The translations under genes were made by a program, and so were the position numbers. From the NCBI RefSeq assembly GCF_004337985.1, contig NW_021940923.1:558001-622000 (forward strand): a stretch of 64,000 nucleotides of DNA, read 5' to 3'. Below the pieces are notes generated by a model. It was not told where the DNA came from. It saw nothing but the letters and a program-made list of their open reading frames with translations, and did no database searches. Positions 32,949-42,835 of this stretch are shown one piece after another; the stretch's first letter is position 1; every line of letters begins with the position of its first letter. This DNA is from Pyricularia pennisetigena. Lineage: Eukaryota; Ascomycota; Sordariomycetes; Magnaporthales; Pyriculariaceae.

Positions 32949-34807
32949 ACGTCGGTTACCCCCTGCTCGNNNCCCCCCCCCCCCCCCTCCTGTTCGGCAC
33001 CCAAAAATAACTCTACAGCCACGTTCACCTCTCATGTTCTTTTATAAATATTTCGACCAATTTTTCACTTTTGGATTTACTTTTTTCTGTTCTTCATTTT
33101 CCGTTTTCCAATGAAGTAATATACCGAAAATCAGCTTATTCTCGCTATTAAAAACGTTAATAATGGCGAATCAATTGCAAAAACCTACCGAAAATAGGGA
33201 ATATTTAAATTTACACTTTAAAATCGATTTAAAAGTTTTCAATTTTATAAACAAACACAAAACCCTTTTTAAAAACTTTTTACGGAATAGGAATATTATT
33301 TAATTAATTGGGCATTTATCCAAACAATTTTAGGGTTTCCGCCAACGCATTAAAAATTACGTTTTTTTGCTGAACGAATTTTTTAAACCGCCGGAAAAAC
33401 AAAAAGTTTTGGAAAACGTTGGATAACCCGTTTTTTGGTTCGTTATCCAATTTTTAAAACCCAAAAACCCCGTCGAATAAAAAACGCCCAGGTTAATGGG
33501 GTTATTACGAAAATATTTAAGTTTTGGTGGTTTTATATTATTAACCCCATTATTAACGATATTAAACCGGAAAATCGGTGGAATATAAACGAAACCGGTG
33601 TAATGGAAAGCAAAAAATTTAACGGTTTAACATTTAATTTTAAGGGAATCCGGCCATTATAACGGAAAAAACCCGGAACGCGGGGTTAGACGATTTTAAT
33701 TAAATGTATATCGGTTACGGGCGTTAACTTCGCTTCCCTCGTTATATTTAGAAGAAAACGTATAATAATAATAATTTCCAACGGATTTAAACTTTCTCGA
33801 TAATTGGTAGTTTTGTACAGGCGAAAACGGGTGGATAAATAACGAAACGGTTATTAAATGGTTAAAAAAATGTTTTTTCCATATACCCAGTTTTTAACCC
33901 CTAAAAAACGGTCATTAATTTTCGACGGCCATAAATTATACCTAACGGACAAATTTGTATTCTTTTATTTGTAAAATATCATTTAATTGTTATATTTACC
34001 CCTTTATTCGTTATACGTTTTCCAATTATTGGATTTATCGGTTTTTGGGCCGTTAAACAAAACTCATCGACGTTAATTTGGATTTATTAAACAATTTTGC
34101 CATTTAATAGTTATTGGAAAACGAAATATCCTTTTTTGCTATAATATAATTAAATCGGAAACATTTACAGCAAAAAAAATTAATTTAGGTGGCGTATAAC
34201 GGGTTTATAACCGGTAAACTTGGAATAACCATTTTCACCCTTTTTGTTCAAAAATAGCAACGCCAAGGTTATACAAAATAAAAATAATAGTTTATAAAAG
34301 GGTAAAATACCGGAAAACCCAACCCAAAAAATTAACGACCAGTTTTTATTTATTTGGAAAACCTTTAAAACAACCCGAAATATCCGATTTTAATTGCAAA
34401 AGTTTTCCCAATCCAATAAAATCATCGCTTTTTTGCTTTTTTTGTTTGCAAAAATCTAAAAAAGCTTCGAAATTAAAAATATATTTTTGGTTAACGCCCA
34501 GCAAAAAATCAGTTTACTGGAAATACAATTGGAGGTAACACGGCCGGCGAAAAAAAATAATTCCGGATTAGAACGAGTTTTTAATTAATAAAAAAAAACA
34601 TTATTGGATTGCAGGAAAATGAAACAGAAAATTGGGAATTTCTAATTAATATAAAAGAGGTTAATAAATCGGAACAGACTCAAAAAGGATTGTATTTTTG
34701 TGCGTTGATAGTTTTATATTTAAATTAGTTTATAAAAGTAGGCATTTCGTCGTTAGATTTTTAGGTGTGGCCAACAGAGGGGGTGGCCATCAGGGGGTAC
34801 CCGACGT
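32949..34807 (+). mobile_element. RIP-degraded Pot2/Fot1 relative (1859 bp) with assembly gap
   Basis: TA at 32947-32948 and 34808-34809. The inverted ends ACGTCGGTTACCCCCTG and ACGTCGGGTACCCCCTG differ at one base and are distinct from the Pot2 ends. The internal sequence aligns throughout to the intact copies, including the sequence after the stop codon. It is AT-rich and full of C-to-T and G-to-A changes. Three Ns followed by a poly-C run (32970-32987) mark an unresolved assembly spot just inside the left end. It is inserted in the AT-rich tandem repeat. Confidence 0.85.
33111..34708 (+). pseudogene. decayed Fot1/Pot2-family transposase
   Basis: Starts ATGAAG then an in-frame TAA, followed by YTENQL as in the intact transposases. 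The longest open piece, 33435-33662, keeps PIFKTQKPRRIKNAQVNG and the first catalytic motif as NINETG, where the catalytic Asp has become Asn. It ends in the homologous DCIFVR and TGA (34706-34708). Numerous stops at former Gln and Trp codons are the pattern RIP leaves. It cannot encode a working enzyme. Confidence 0.85.
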
Positions 34808-35021
34808 TATAATATTAATACGTAATTAAACTTTTCCCGTTTCGTGTATAAGATTTTTACTCATTTCCCCATACACTGACGTATCCCCAAAAAAAACCAG
34901 GATTTCTAATTGTCGAGGTCCAGGCCGTCAAAATGGAAAATATCCAAATTTGCATACCAAATGAGGCGATCCAGACTTTAGGGACCCCTGGTCTAACAGG
35001 CGGTCCGCGACGCTCAACCAC

Positions 35022-35257
35022 AAGTAATTATAGACGGGAGCTTTCGTCTTTTGGCTGTATCTTTAGTGCAACAAATGCTTGAGCAGACTGGAAATTTAGC
35101 CTGACTGCTGCGTGGCCTTCTAAAAGCCAATCTAGAACTTCGAGTTGTTCGAAGGTTACCACAAGCTGCTTTTTACATGAGCATCTGAATCGCGAGGTAC
35201 GAGTTTTGGCCCATGATTGAAAAATTCCGGGATAGCAATCGCTCCGCTATTGCTTTG

Positions 35258-35297
<40 letters not shown>

Positions 35298-35822
35298 CGT
35301 CACATTGCCATACCCATCGGCGGTCTGCATCAATCAGACTATCATCACCGTCATGGAGGGCAAAGCCCTGGCCGATGAAGACCACCTCCCCGAAAAAGGC
35401 GGCATCCCCAGGACCACAGGGGAAATGCTACTGGCGCAACGACTGGACTTGCTTGGTGTCGCAGATTCACCGTGGGAAGACCCGTTGTTGCACAGAGACC
35501 TTCGGCCGGGACACAAAGTCGATTAGGTACAATCGGTGAGCTTTTTCTCCCGCTTCATCTAAGAAAATAGCGGGGAGGGCACCACCGTTGTCGTACAAAC
35601 AGACGGGGACCTGTCATCGGAGTCTCCGATGTCGCTTACGGACGTGCTGCTGACCGGAATTTGCTCGGCTAGCCCGCTCCTGTGCTCTTACAACACGGCT
35701 TCTGTGCATATTTTTTCAGCTTGTAATTTTGTGTCCACTACCGCCTAAAGCCTCTAGCCAAAATATAAGCAAATAACTTCACTCTGCCCATTCCCACCAG
35801 AGGAGTGGCATAACTTTTGGAA
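35022..35822. other. intergenic with a poly-A tract and a weak coding-like frame
   Basis: A 39-base A run at 35258-35296 is followed by an open frame to 35526 (TTGEMLLAQRLDLLGVADSP) that looks weakly coding but has no start, domain or splice site. The poly-A could mark the end of a retroposed copy. I see no LINE or SINE body upstream of it. Confidence 0.4.
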
Positions 35823-36563
35823 ATGACCGCCTACTGGAGCGATCCTCCGAATTACCCCAGCGGAGCTCACACGGCGTGGCCCGGTGCACCCCTCGCCATG
35901 GCACCGACCTACACGACCTCAAACGCCTACTACGATCCGGACCAGCAGTACGAAGACGACAGTCCCACGTGGCCATCACAGCAACTCCAGCTCTACCAGC
36001 CCGCACTGTCACCACCCATCAAATACGACCGCTACCCCACCCACCGACGCAAACACCACCGCCGGCACCGCCCCGCGAGCCCCAGCCCCGTACCACCTAC
36101 GCCTCCGACGAGCGAGGCACAGCTCGCAGCCTACGCGGCCCATTGCCTGATCCCAGCCCTGCAGGCCTCCACGCGCCCACTCTCCGTGTTCATCAACCAC
36201 GGCCATGCCGTCGTCCCGGAGTCGGCGGTGGCGAGCGACGGCAGCGGCAGCAGCATCGTGTACAACGCGCCGGGGTGCACGCTGATGGTCGCGCGGGCCG
36301 CGTCGGCAAGGGCGTCTCACGAGACTCAGACGCTGGGGCGGAAAGATGGAGGAAGCGACGCCCTGCTGCGGGCATGTCGGACATGTGGTGTGCTCAGGGT
36401 GGTTGACTCTGTGGGTTCGTGTCGGGACTGCGGGGCTGGGCGAGCTTTTGACGACGATGGTGCCGAGTGGAGAGGAGATAGACGGGGGGTTGGCGGCGGC
36501 GGAGGGAGGTGGGTCATCTTGCTGCGTCGTCGGGGCAGGATGGCGGTGCTGGGCGGTTCTTGA
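35823..36563 (+). CDS. hypothetical protein with a C-terminal zinc-ribbon-like motif
   Basis: 246 aa from the ATG at 35823. The N-terminal half is Pro/Tyr/Gln-rich and low in complexity, with a basic His/Arg cluster (about 75-85, HRRKHHRRHRPASP). The middle (about 100-160) is more ordered (LAAYAAHCLIPALQ, PLSVFINHGHAVV). Near residue 185 a CRTCG...CRDCG pair could bind zinc; similar four-cysteine motifs end many uncharacterised sordariomycete proteins. The Gly/Arg-rich tail after it may be low complexity or a missed splice. No enzyme domain. GC-rich coding composition contrasts sharply with the AT-rich block to its left. Confidence 0.6.
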   Translation: MTAYWSDPPNYPSGAHTAWPGAPLAMAPTYTTSNAYYDPDQQYEDDSPTWPSQQLQLYQPALSPPIKYDRYPTHRRKHHRRHRPASPSPVPPTPPTSEAQLAAYAAHCLIPALQASTRPLSVFINHGHAVVPESAVASDGSGSSIVYNAPGCTLMVARAASARASHETQTLGRKDGGSDALLRACRTCGVLRVVDSVGSCRDCGAGRAFDDDGAEWRGDRRGVGGGGGRWVILLRRRGRMAVLGGS

Positions 36564-36840
36564 GTTGTTAGGTCTGTGCTGGGGCTGTGAATCTCTGGCT
36601 TGCTTTGCGTTGGCTTTTGCGTTGTGGCTGTTGCGCTTGGTGTCGGATTGACACGGTAGATCTTTTTTTTTAACGAAATTTCCATTTCATTGACGTCGTG
36701 TATTCACCTTGCAAGCATCCATCACTGCTACACTCTCTCATTTGCATATAGCACCCAGCCGCCAGTTCTGCTTCAAGATTATTTATAAAATCTAAAATTC
36801 TATGCTATGCTACCGAGCTCTCACTCAAACACACATCTGT

Positions 36841-37921
36841 TCAAGAAGAAGCGCTAGCCTTGGCCATGAGGCCGGCCGCGAACGTGCTGGGCTCCTCGCC
36901 GTCAGGCATGTTGTGAGTCGCGGCGTCGGCCTTGACGTCGTCCCACATGGCGCTCACCCTCTTGGCGGCGGCGTCGCTCAGTGGACCCTTCCTCATCCAC
37001 TCCACGGCCTCCACAAACTGATGATGTTTGCTCGCGCCCGCGATGATGGAGTCGCCAGACTTGGCGTCGAGCTGGGAGTGGTACACGACCCAGCGGTACG
37101 CCAGCTCGCCCAGCTTTACGCCCTCGTCCTGGGCGATCTGGGCCCAGGTGTCGAGCGCCGCGATGAAGCTGGGCTTGTTGTACAAAGCATCCGAGATGGC
37201 GCCGACCATGTCCTTCTGGCCGAGGCGGCCCTGCAGGAGCGCCTCCTTGGGCCTGGTGAGGAAGCCGCCGGCGCTGGGGCTGTACGAATACAGCGACATG
37301 TTGTGCTTGCGCAGCGTCGGGATGACGTCGGTTTCGATGTGGCGGGCAACGGGCGAGTAGTGGCCCTGATAGACCGAAGGCACCACAAAGTCGTTTTCCT
37401 TGGCCACCTGGACGACTTCCTCGATCTGTTTGGCGGTAAAGTTGGACAGGCCGAGGCGCTTGAATGCGCCCTGCTTGTAGAGCTCGTTAATGCCGGTCAA
37501 AGTATCCTTCCACGGAACCCTCGTGTCCGGGGAGTGGAGGTAATACACGTCGAGCTGTTCACCTTTGTGTTAGCAGAGGCTGCAAAGCGTTTCATTCTCG
37601 ATCCAAAGGTCCGAAATAAAAAGGAGATATGCTCACACTATCCGTCCCTAAAAGTTCCAAGCTCTTCTTTCCGGCTTCGAGGATAACTTCGGCGGTTGAG
37701 GGATTCGGACCCATACCGCTAACGGCTTTGCTGTCAATGATGAATCTTGATGGAGCGCCTGCCTTGCCAAGTAGATATTCGGATTGGCCATAGAGCTCGG
37801 CGGTGTCTATCGTCTTGACGCCTGCCTTTTCAACCACATCCAGCCACGATGCAATATCCTCAACTGTACCCTGGAAAAAGGAGCCACCGCCAAAGACGAT
37901 GTTGATCCCGTTGGTCGTCAT
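36841..37921 (-). CDS. aldo-keto reductase (AKR, aflatoxin-aldehyde/norsolorinate reductase-like)
   Basis: Exons 37921-37637 and 37554-36841 give 332 aa. The 82-nt intron has a GTGAGC donor and AACAG acceptor, phase 0. The predicted AKR catalytic tetrad is present: Asp39 and Tyr44 (TIDTAELYG), Lys65 (IDSKAV) and His102 (DVYYLHSPD). The strand motif GLSNFTAKQIEEV and the C-terminal cofactor-binding segment (SIIAGASKHHQ) are typical of the family. Length fits NADPH-dependent AKR7-like enzymes, which reduce aldehydes or ketones in the cytosol. No metabolite cluster surrounds it, so the substrate is open. Intact. Confidence 0.92.
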
Positions 37922-38046
37922 ATTGTCGGTTATCTATGGGTTCTATGTATTGAGGGATGGGAGGGCGCGGATAATGTAGACGGTGATTTCAGTTGTGCTA
38001 ATGGTGGACGAAACAGAGGCCAATGACCCAGGCGCTTACAGCTACA

Positions 38047-38052
38047 TATATA
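38047..38052 (-). promoter_or_regulatory. TATA-like element of the aldo-keto reductase gene
   Basis: TATATA (in GTATATATG on the minus strand) lies about 125 bases upstream of the ATG at 37921. Confidence 0.3.
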
Positions 38053-40747
38053 CGCTCCGGGTTCACGTAGCTCAGGCCAGTCCCGTTTGCCCTAGACTAG
38101 GCTTTTTCTGGGTAGAGATATTCTTGGCAGTCAGATTTGTCAGGTAAAAAGAGATTTGTCAGCGGAGTGGTGTTTAGGAATCTGGATGGTCGCGGCGGAA
38201 TCCCAACCCCGCTCCCCCCCAGTTCTAATATTGACGCCATCGCTTAACGAGGAGTTACCAGTCATCGTTAGAAATAGGCAGCAATTATTCCCTTGAACTG
38301 TCCGCATTCTCCATGGAGACGGGCGAACTTGTGTACCCGCTTTAGCGCATGGGCCGGACATATCCGTCAACTGCGGGGATTTTGATGATCAAGGTTGAGC
38401 AAAGCGAGATAAACAAAGCGAAATAGTCCGGCAATTGAACGGATATATCCGCTCAACCTGGGCAAGACACGTAGCTTGACGAACCGGCAATCTTTTTAAT
38501 GTTTACTTACGATTCTGCTCGATTTTTATTTCATCTCCTCCGGTTTGATTTTGCAGTCCACCTTTATCACGCGGCCCGAGTCTTTTAACGTAATCAACAA
38601 GGAAGCGCAAAAGACCGACACGAACTTTCATGATTTCCCTGGTTGGTGTGCTGACCAGCACTCTTTCTCCCTTGTAAAAAACGGGCTTACAATCATCATT
38701 TCTCCCCTTGCGCTTGCCCTTGCTTTTTCTCGGTTTTAGGCGCTCAGCGACATTGCTCATCGACAACTACTGCGGTAGCAAGGGCTGTATACGAAGCAGA
38801 GCCCTAGGAAGTGTCGGCAGGGGCGCTCAAAAGGATGAAGGCTGCCATTATGACGTCTGCCAGACAACGATAGGGCACTGATATTGGTAACCGCCATTTC
38901 GGGGCTTGGAATCCTAGCCTCAGAGATGCGGTCAACACTACACCCCCGAGCTCCGGGTCTTTCAGCAGCCCCACGAAGGTGCTCGACTCTTGCTTCGCTG
39001 AATATCCGCGTACAATGGCGGGATGCGGGACGCAGACCTCATCCTTCTTGCCCTCGTTGACACAGCCAGCCGCCCTCTCCGCGATGGGCTTAACGCGACA
39101 GCCAGGGCAGCTTTGGCGGTCTTACCCGACTAGGTTACTTCTTTTAACCACTCAGAGAACGGAGGGGTATGGCTCCGAAGAATCTGGTCGACACCGGAGC
39201 GTCAACAGCTTTTTAACCTTAAATATTTACAAGGAGACAGTCGAGCACAGCCCAGCCCGAAACCCAAACAAATCTAATGGTGGTAAACAGAAGATGAGCG
39301 CCACGAGTGCCTTACACAAATACCATGTTTGGAGTACCCAACGAGAAAGAGCTTTGAAATTGGGCGTCAACCTGCACACAGAGAACACATAGAAATCAAC
39401 AGCGGAGAGTCGGGATGGGCGCTGGTAGATTCACTGATGTGGTGTGAAAGAAATCAGGAGCGAGGGCAAAAAAAGTGTCACGGAATTTGATAAATTGTTT
39501 GTTCCAACTGTGGATACCAAATTGAACCCTAACCCCGTTCTTTTCTTTCCCGGGGCTGCTGCCTGGCTGGTACCCAGCTACCCCACTTGGGTGACTACTG
39601 TAGTTCGGGATCCAGCTCCTGAAGACGGAACAGGGCAGACGCGATAGAAGCCAGCCTTTCCTCAGTCGCAAAGTGTGGACAAAAATAGAGTTGCAATTGT
39701 ACCGAGTCTCGCAAGTCATTTAACAAGAAATTCCCCAGCTCGCACCGTCCAGATAAATCCAGGACGAACTGATTACTAATGGTTTTCCCCCGATTTTGGC
39801 CGACGTTTACGATGGGTGGGATTTCTGAGCTGCGGGAAAAGGTGACAAAGAAACAAGGGGGTGATTCCTGTTGCAGGGTATATTTACCAAAGTCACTGGC
39901 ATTAGTCATTCATTGACCGGAGCTTTTTCTTCCTTTGACGGTGTTTTTTAGTGCCGCAGTTTCCCTTTGCTTGGGCACTAAACCGGCGTCACGGAGTTTC
40001 CCCATCGCAAACCCTACAAAAACAAACCCCATACCCCTCGTGGAGAACGCGTCACCCGCTGATAACTTTTTTTCATCCGCAGGTGCACGGACGTGGACGC
40101 GCCGCCGAAGGGCATCGTGGTATTCGTCAATCCGTACAAGGGACGAAGTGTACGTCTGGTTCTGCAGCGAGGCCCTTTTTGGAAAGTTTTTTTTCTTCTT
40201 TTTTTTTGTACTGAGATAATTATACATGCTGATAGGACTTCTATCCGATCTGACCATCAGATAAACCAGTACTGGCATTTTGTTTGGGGGGTTTGTCTTC
40301 GTATTTCTGCATGTCTGTCTATTCTAGCCTTTGATAGGTGCAACTGCAAGCCGCTGTTGCCCCTATAGAGATAAACAGGATTGGGTTGGCTCGTGCGACC
40401 CATGTTCCTTATCGCTCTAATCTGATCGACTATCTGAGTTGATTCTAGCCTAATCGGGATTAGTGTATCCACTCTGCATGCAATTCCCAACAACACCGTT
40501 GACAAATTATGTTTATATTATCAGCCTGTCTAGGAAACGCCATACCAATGTCTTGTAAAAAATCAGGAAAAAAAAAAAATACAAAGGGAAAATAAACCAC
40601 AGAAGAAACCACAAGACGTCGTCTTCAGTCCAAGTCCAGTCTGCCAACTGTTTCTTCTCGTCCAGGTCCTTAGTAATACCAAACGGAGAGGAGCCAAAAC
40701 TCCTCTCACATCTCAATCTCCGACTACCTAATCAGCAAAACGTCAAT
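38053..40747. other. intergenic with coding-like remnants
   Basis: A basic 85-residue minus-strand frame (38760-38503, RKSKGKRKGRNDD) and the two frames at 39595-40278 are the only protein-like content. No RNA gene or repeat pair seen. Confidence 0.4.
39595..40278 (-). pseudogene. two coding-like frames split by one in-frame TGA, unrecognised
   Basis: 40278-39910 (VRIDEYHDALRRRVHVRAP, FVGFAMGKLRDAGLV) and 39909-39595 (QFVLDLSGRCELGNFLLNDL) lie in the same minus-strand frame, separated only by TGA at 39912-39910 and then an ATG. This looks like one reading frame broken by a stop, or chance. A poly-T tract (about 40185-40207) lies in the first part. I cannot name a family. Confidence 0.3.
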
Positions 40748-42835
40748 CTATTGATTGTAGCTGCTATACTCTGCTGGCACCGATGGCCACAGCTCTGGCG
40801 CGTCTTTGACCACAACGGCCATGCCGCCCTCGAGGTGGGACTGGATGTGGCAGTGCATCAGCCATGGGCCCGGGTCGGACGAGAAGTACCGGACGGCGAT
40901 CCAGCTGGGCTGGACGACGGCAGGCACGCTCTGGAACGAGTCGCGCTTGGGCGGGTTCTGCAGGTTGAAGCGGCCGGGGTTGGCGCGCGCGGCCTCGGCG
41001 ATCGTGTTCCAGGTGAAGTTGCCCTGGCCCGAGCCGATGAGGTACATGTGCGTGCCGTGCTTGTGGACCGGGTGGGGAGGGGTCGGGAACATGGATGACT
41101 CGAAGATCAGGTCGACCCACGTGTTGTTCTTTGTGGTGAGCGTGGTGCCGTCGTCGCGGTTGGCCGCCGGTCTGAACAACAGCGGCTCCGCGTCGTCAGC
41201 CGTCACCGGGTAGACGGTCTCGTTGAGCGCCCACTTGTAAGCGCTGCCGTCGTGTCGGAGCTGCATCTTGAAGGTTTGGGCTACCGTCTGTCCTGGCGGG
41301 TCGGCGGGGTACTGGCGCTGGTTGTTCTGGCTGAAGAAAGTCACGCCCTGCGCCGTGGCCTGTCCGACGTCGTTGATGTAAGGCGTCGAGCTGGCTCCGC
41401 CCTGCTGGCGGCGGACCTTGGAGGGGATGAGGGAACGGCCCTTGACCGACGTGGGCGTGATTCCGCTGCCGGAGTTGTCGACGGTCTCGGCCGAGTTGGC
41501 CCCAATGATGCGGATGGTGGCAGTCGCAGCCACCATCTGGATGATGGAGCTGGAGGCAACGCGTAGCGTGTAGTCACCGGGCCTGTCGACCTTGACCAGG
41601 ACCGAGTAGCGGTCGGCGTTGCTGACGGAGATGGCTTGCACCAGTTGCGGCTGGATGTAGCCACCATCGACGGCATACACGTACATGGGGTGCTCGTCCA
41701 TCGAGACGGTGGCGGTGACTAGACCAAAGGTGCCGATGATGTCAAAGGCTTGCCAGTACTCGCTTGCGCCTGCGACCTGTTTGACTTTGATGACATCCTG
41801 TTGACCCTGGGTTGATGTGCAGACATCAAAGATGTGACTGGGAATGGCCGAGATGTTTCCAGGCATGCCTCGAGCAAAGGTCTGCTGGACAGCTCTGGCT
41901 GGGAGGCATCTATTTTGGGTTGTTCTATATCAGCATATCATCTCTACAAAGACAGAGGAAACAGTATATTGTATACTGAAGAATGGCACTCTGGCACTTA
42001 CCCCTTGTCGGTCATCTGCTGGAGATTGGCATTCTGCAGGAATCGCCTTTGGATAGCGTTTGTAAGTTGGTTAATCTTTTGCCGAGACCAACAGTTGACT
42101 TGGCCCTTGCCGTTGACGAGGAGAGAATCGTAACAGGGCGTCTCGAGCTTGGAGTCGAGGTTTATTTGCCATCCGTCCATGGATTTGACATGTCGCCAGT
42201 CGGACAGAATGATGGGCTGAACCCTGCGCACGGCAGCCCGCATCTCACTGAGCTGCGAAGCGTTGCGGGCAATCAGGCTGAGCGAGTCCTGCGTGTTGTT
42301 GCTTGGGTGGATGAGGATGCCACCGTACAAGCCATCGTCGATCTGGCCTCTGGCGTGGGCGTGGTACCAATAACTGCCGTATTGTGATGCCTTCCACCTG
42401 TAGGTGAAGTTCTGGCCGGGCATAATGTACCGCTGCGTGAGGCCCGGTACGCCATCCGACCACGGGGTACCTCTTTGCTCAATGCCTGATGCACAAGTAC
42501 CGTTGGTCAGCCAAAAAAAATGAAAATAGTCCTATCTCAACATGTCTGACATCAGACGAGAGGGCATACGTACCATGGAAGTGGATGGTTGTGTTCCAAG
42601 GCATCTGATTGGTAAAGACGATCTCCATGTTGTCCCCCTGGTTTGCCTCAATGACCGGCCCGGGAAACTTTCCGTTGATGAAGGCCATCTCACGCTCGAA
42701 GCCATCCGGGGACCCCTTCTCCCAAGTGATGGTATACTCGAGCCGGCGGGGCTTGTCGCCGACATCCTCAATAGCGGCAGCCGCAAACGGCAGTGCCAGT
42801 GGGAGAGCCCACGCGAGGCTCTGGATCAGATGCAT
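40748..42835 (-). CDS. secreted multicopper oxidase (laccase / ascorbate oxidase-like, abr2-type)
   Basis: Exons 42835-42574, 42485-42002 and 41909-40748 encode 635 aa. The introns (88 and 92 nt) have GTACGT and GTAAGT donors and ATCAG and AATAG acceptors, with matching phases. Residues 1-21 are a signal peptide. All four copper-binding segments are present: HFHG (His85, His87), YHAHA (His129, His131), HPVHKH (His528, His531, His533) and HCHIQSH (His601, Cys602, His603, His607). IEQRGTPWSDGVPGL after the first motif is typical of the family. It should oxidise phenolic or similar substrates with reduction of O2 to water outside the cell. The first motif being HFHG rather than HWHG suggests the pigment/ascorbate-oxidase-like branch rather than classical lignin laccases. 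Intact; no iron-permease partner nearby. Confidence 0.92.

Larger units (their letters stand above)
31257..35021. mobile_element. composite region bounded by inverted repeats of about 56 bp
   Basis: 31257-31312 (GGGTCAAGCTTCGCGGACC...) and 34966-35021 are inverted copies with roughly 75-80% identity by eye. Each contains its own small hairpin (GGACCCCCT/AGGGGGTCC on the left). They enclose coding-like sequence (31320-31813), an end of the hairpin-ended element family (31967-32118), AT-rich tandem repeats and a decayed Pot2 relative. I see no clear target duplication. It may be one old DNA transposon with later nested insertions, or two independent solo ends. Confidence 0.5.

Noticed and set aside
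35213..35539. Open frame translating through the poly-A tract
   Set aside because: The poly-Lys run comes from the 39-base A homopolymer; no start context or homology supports it.
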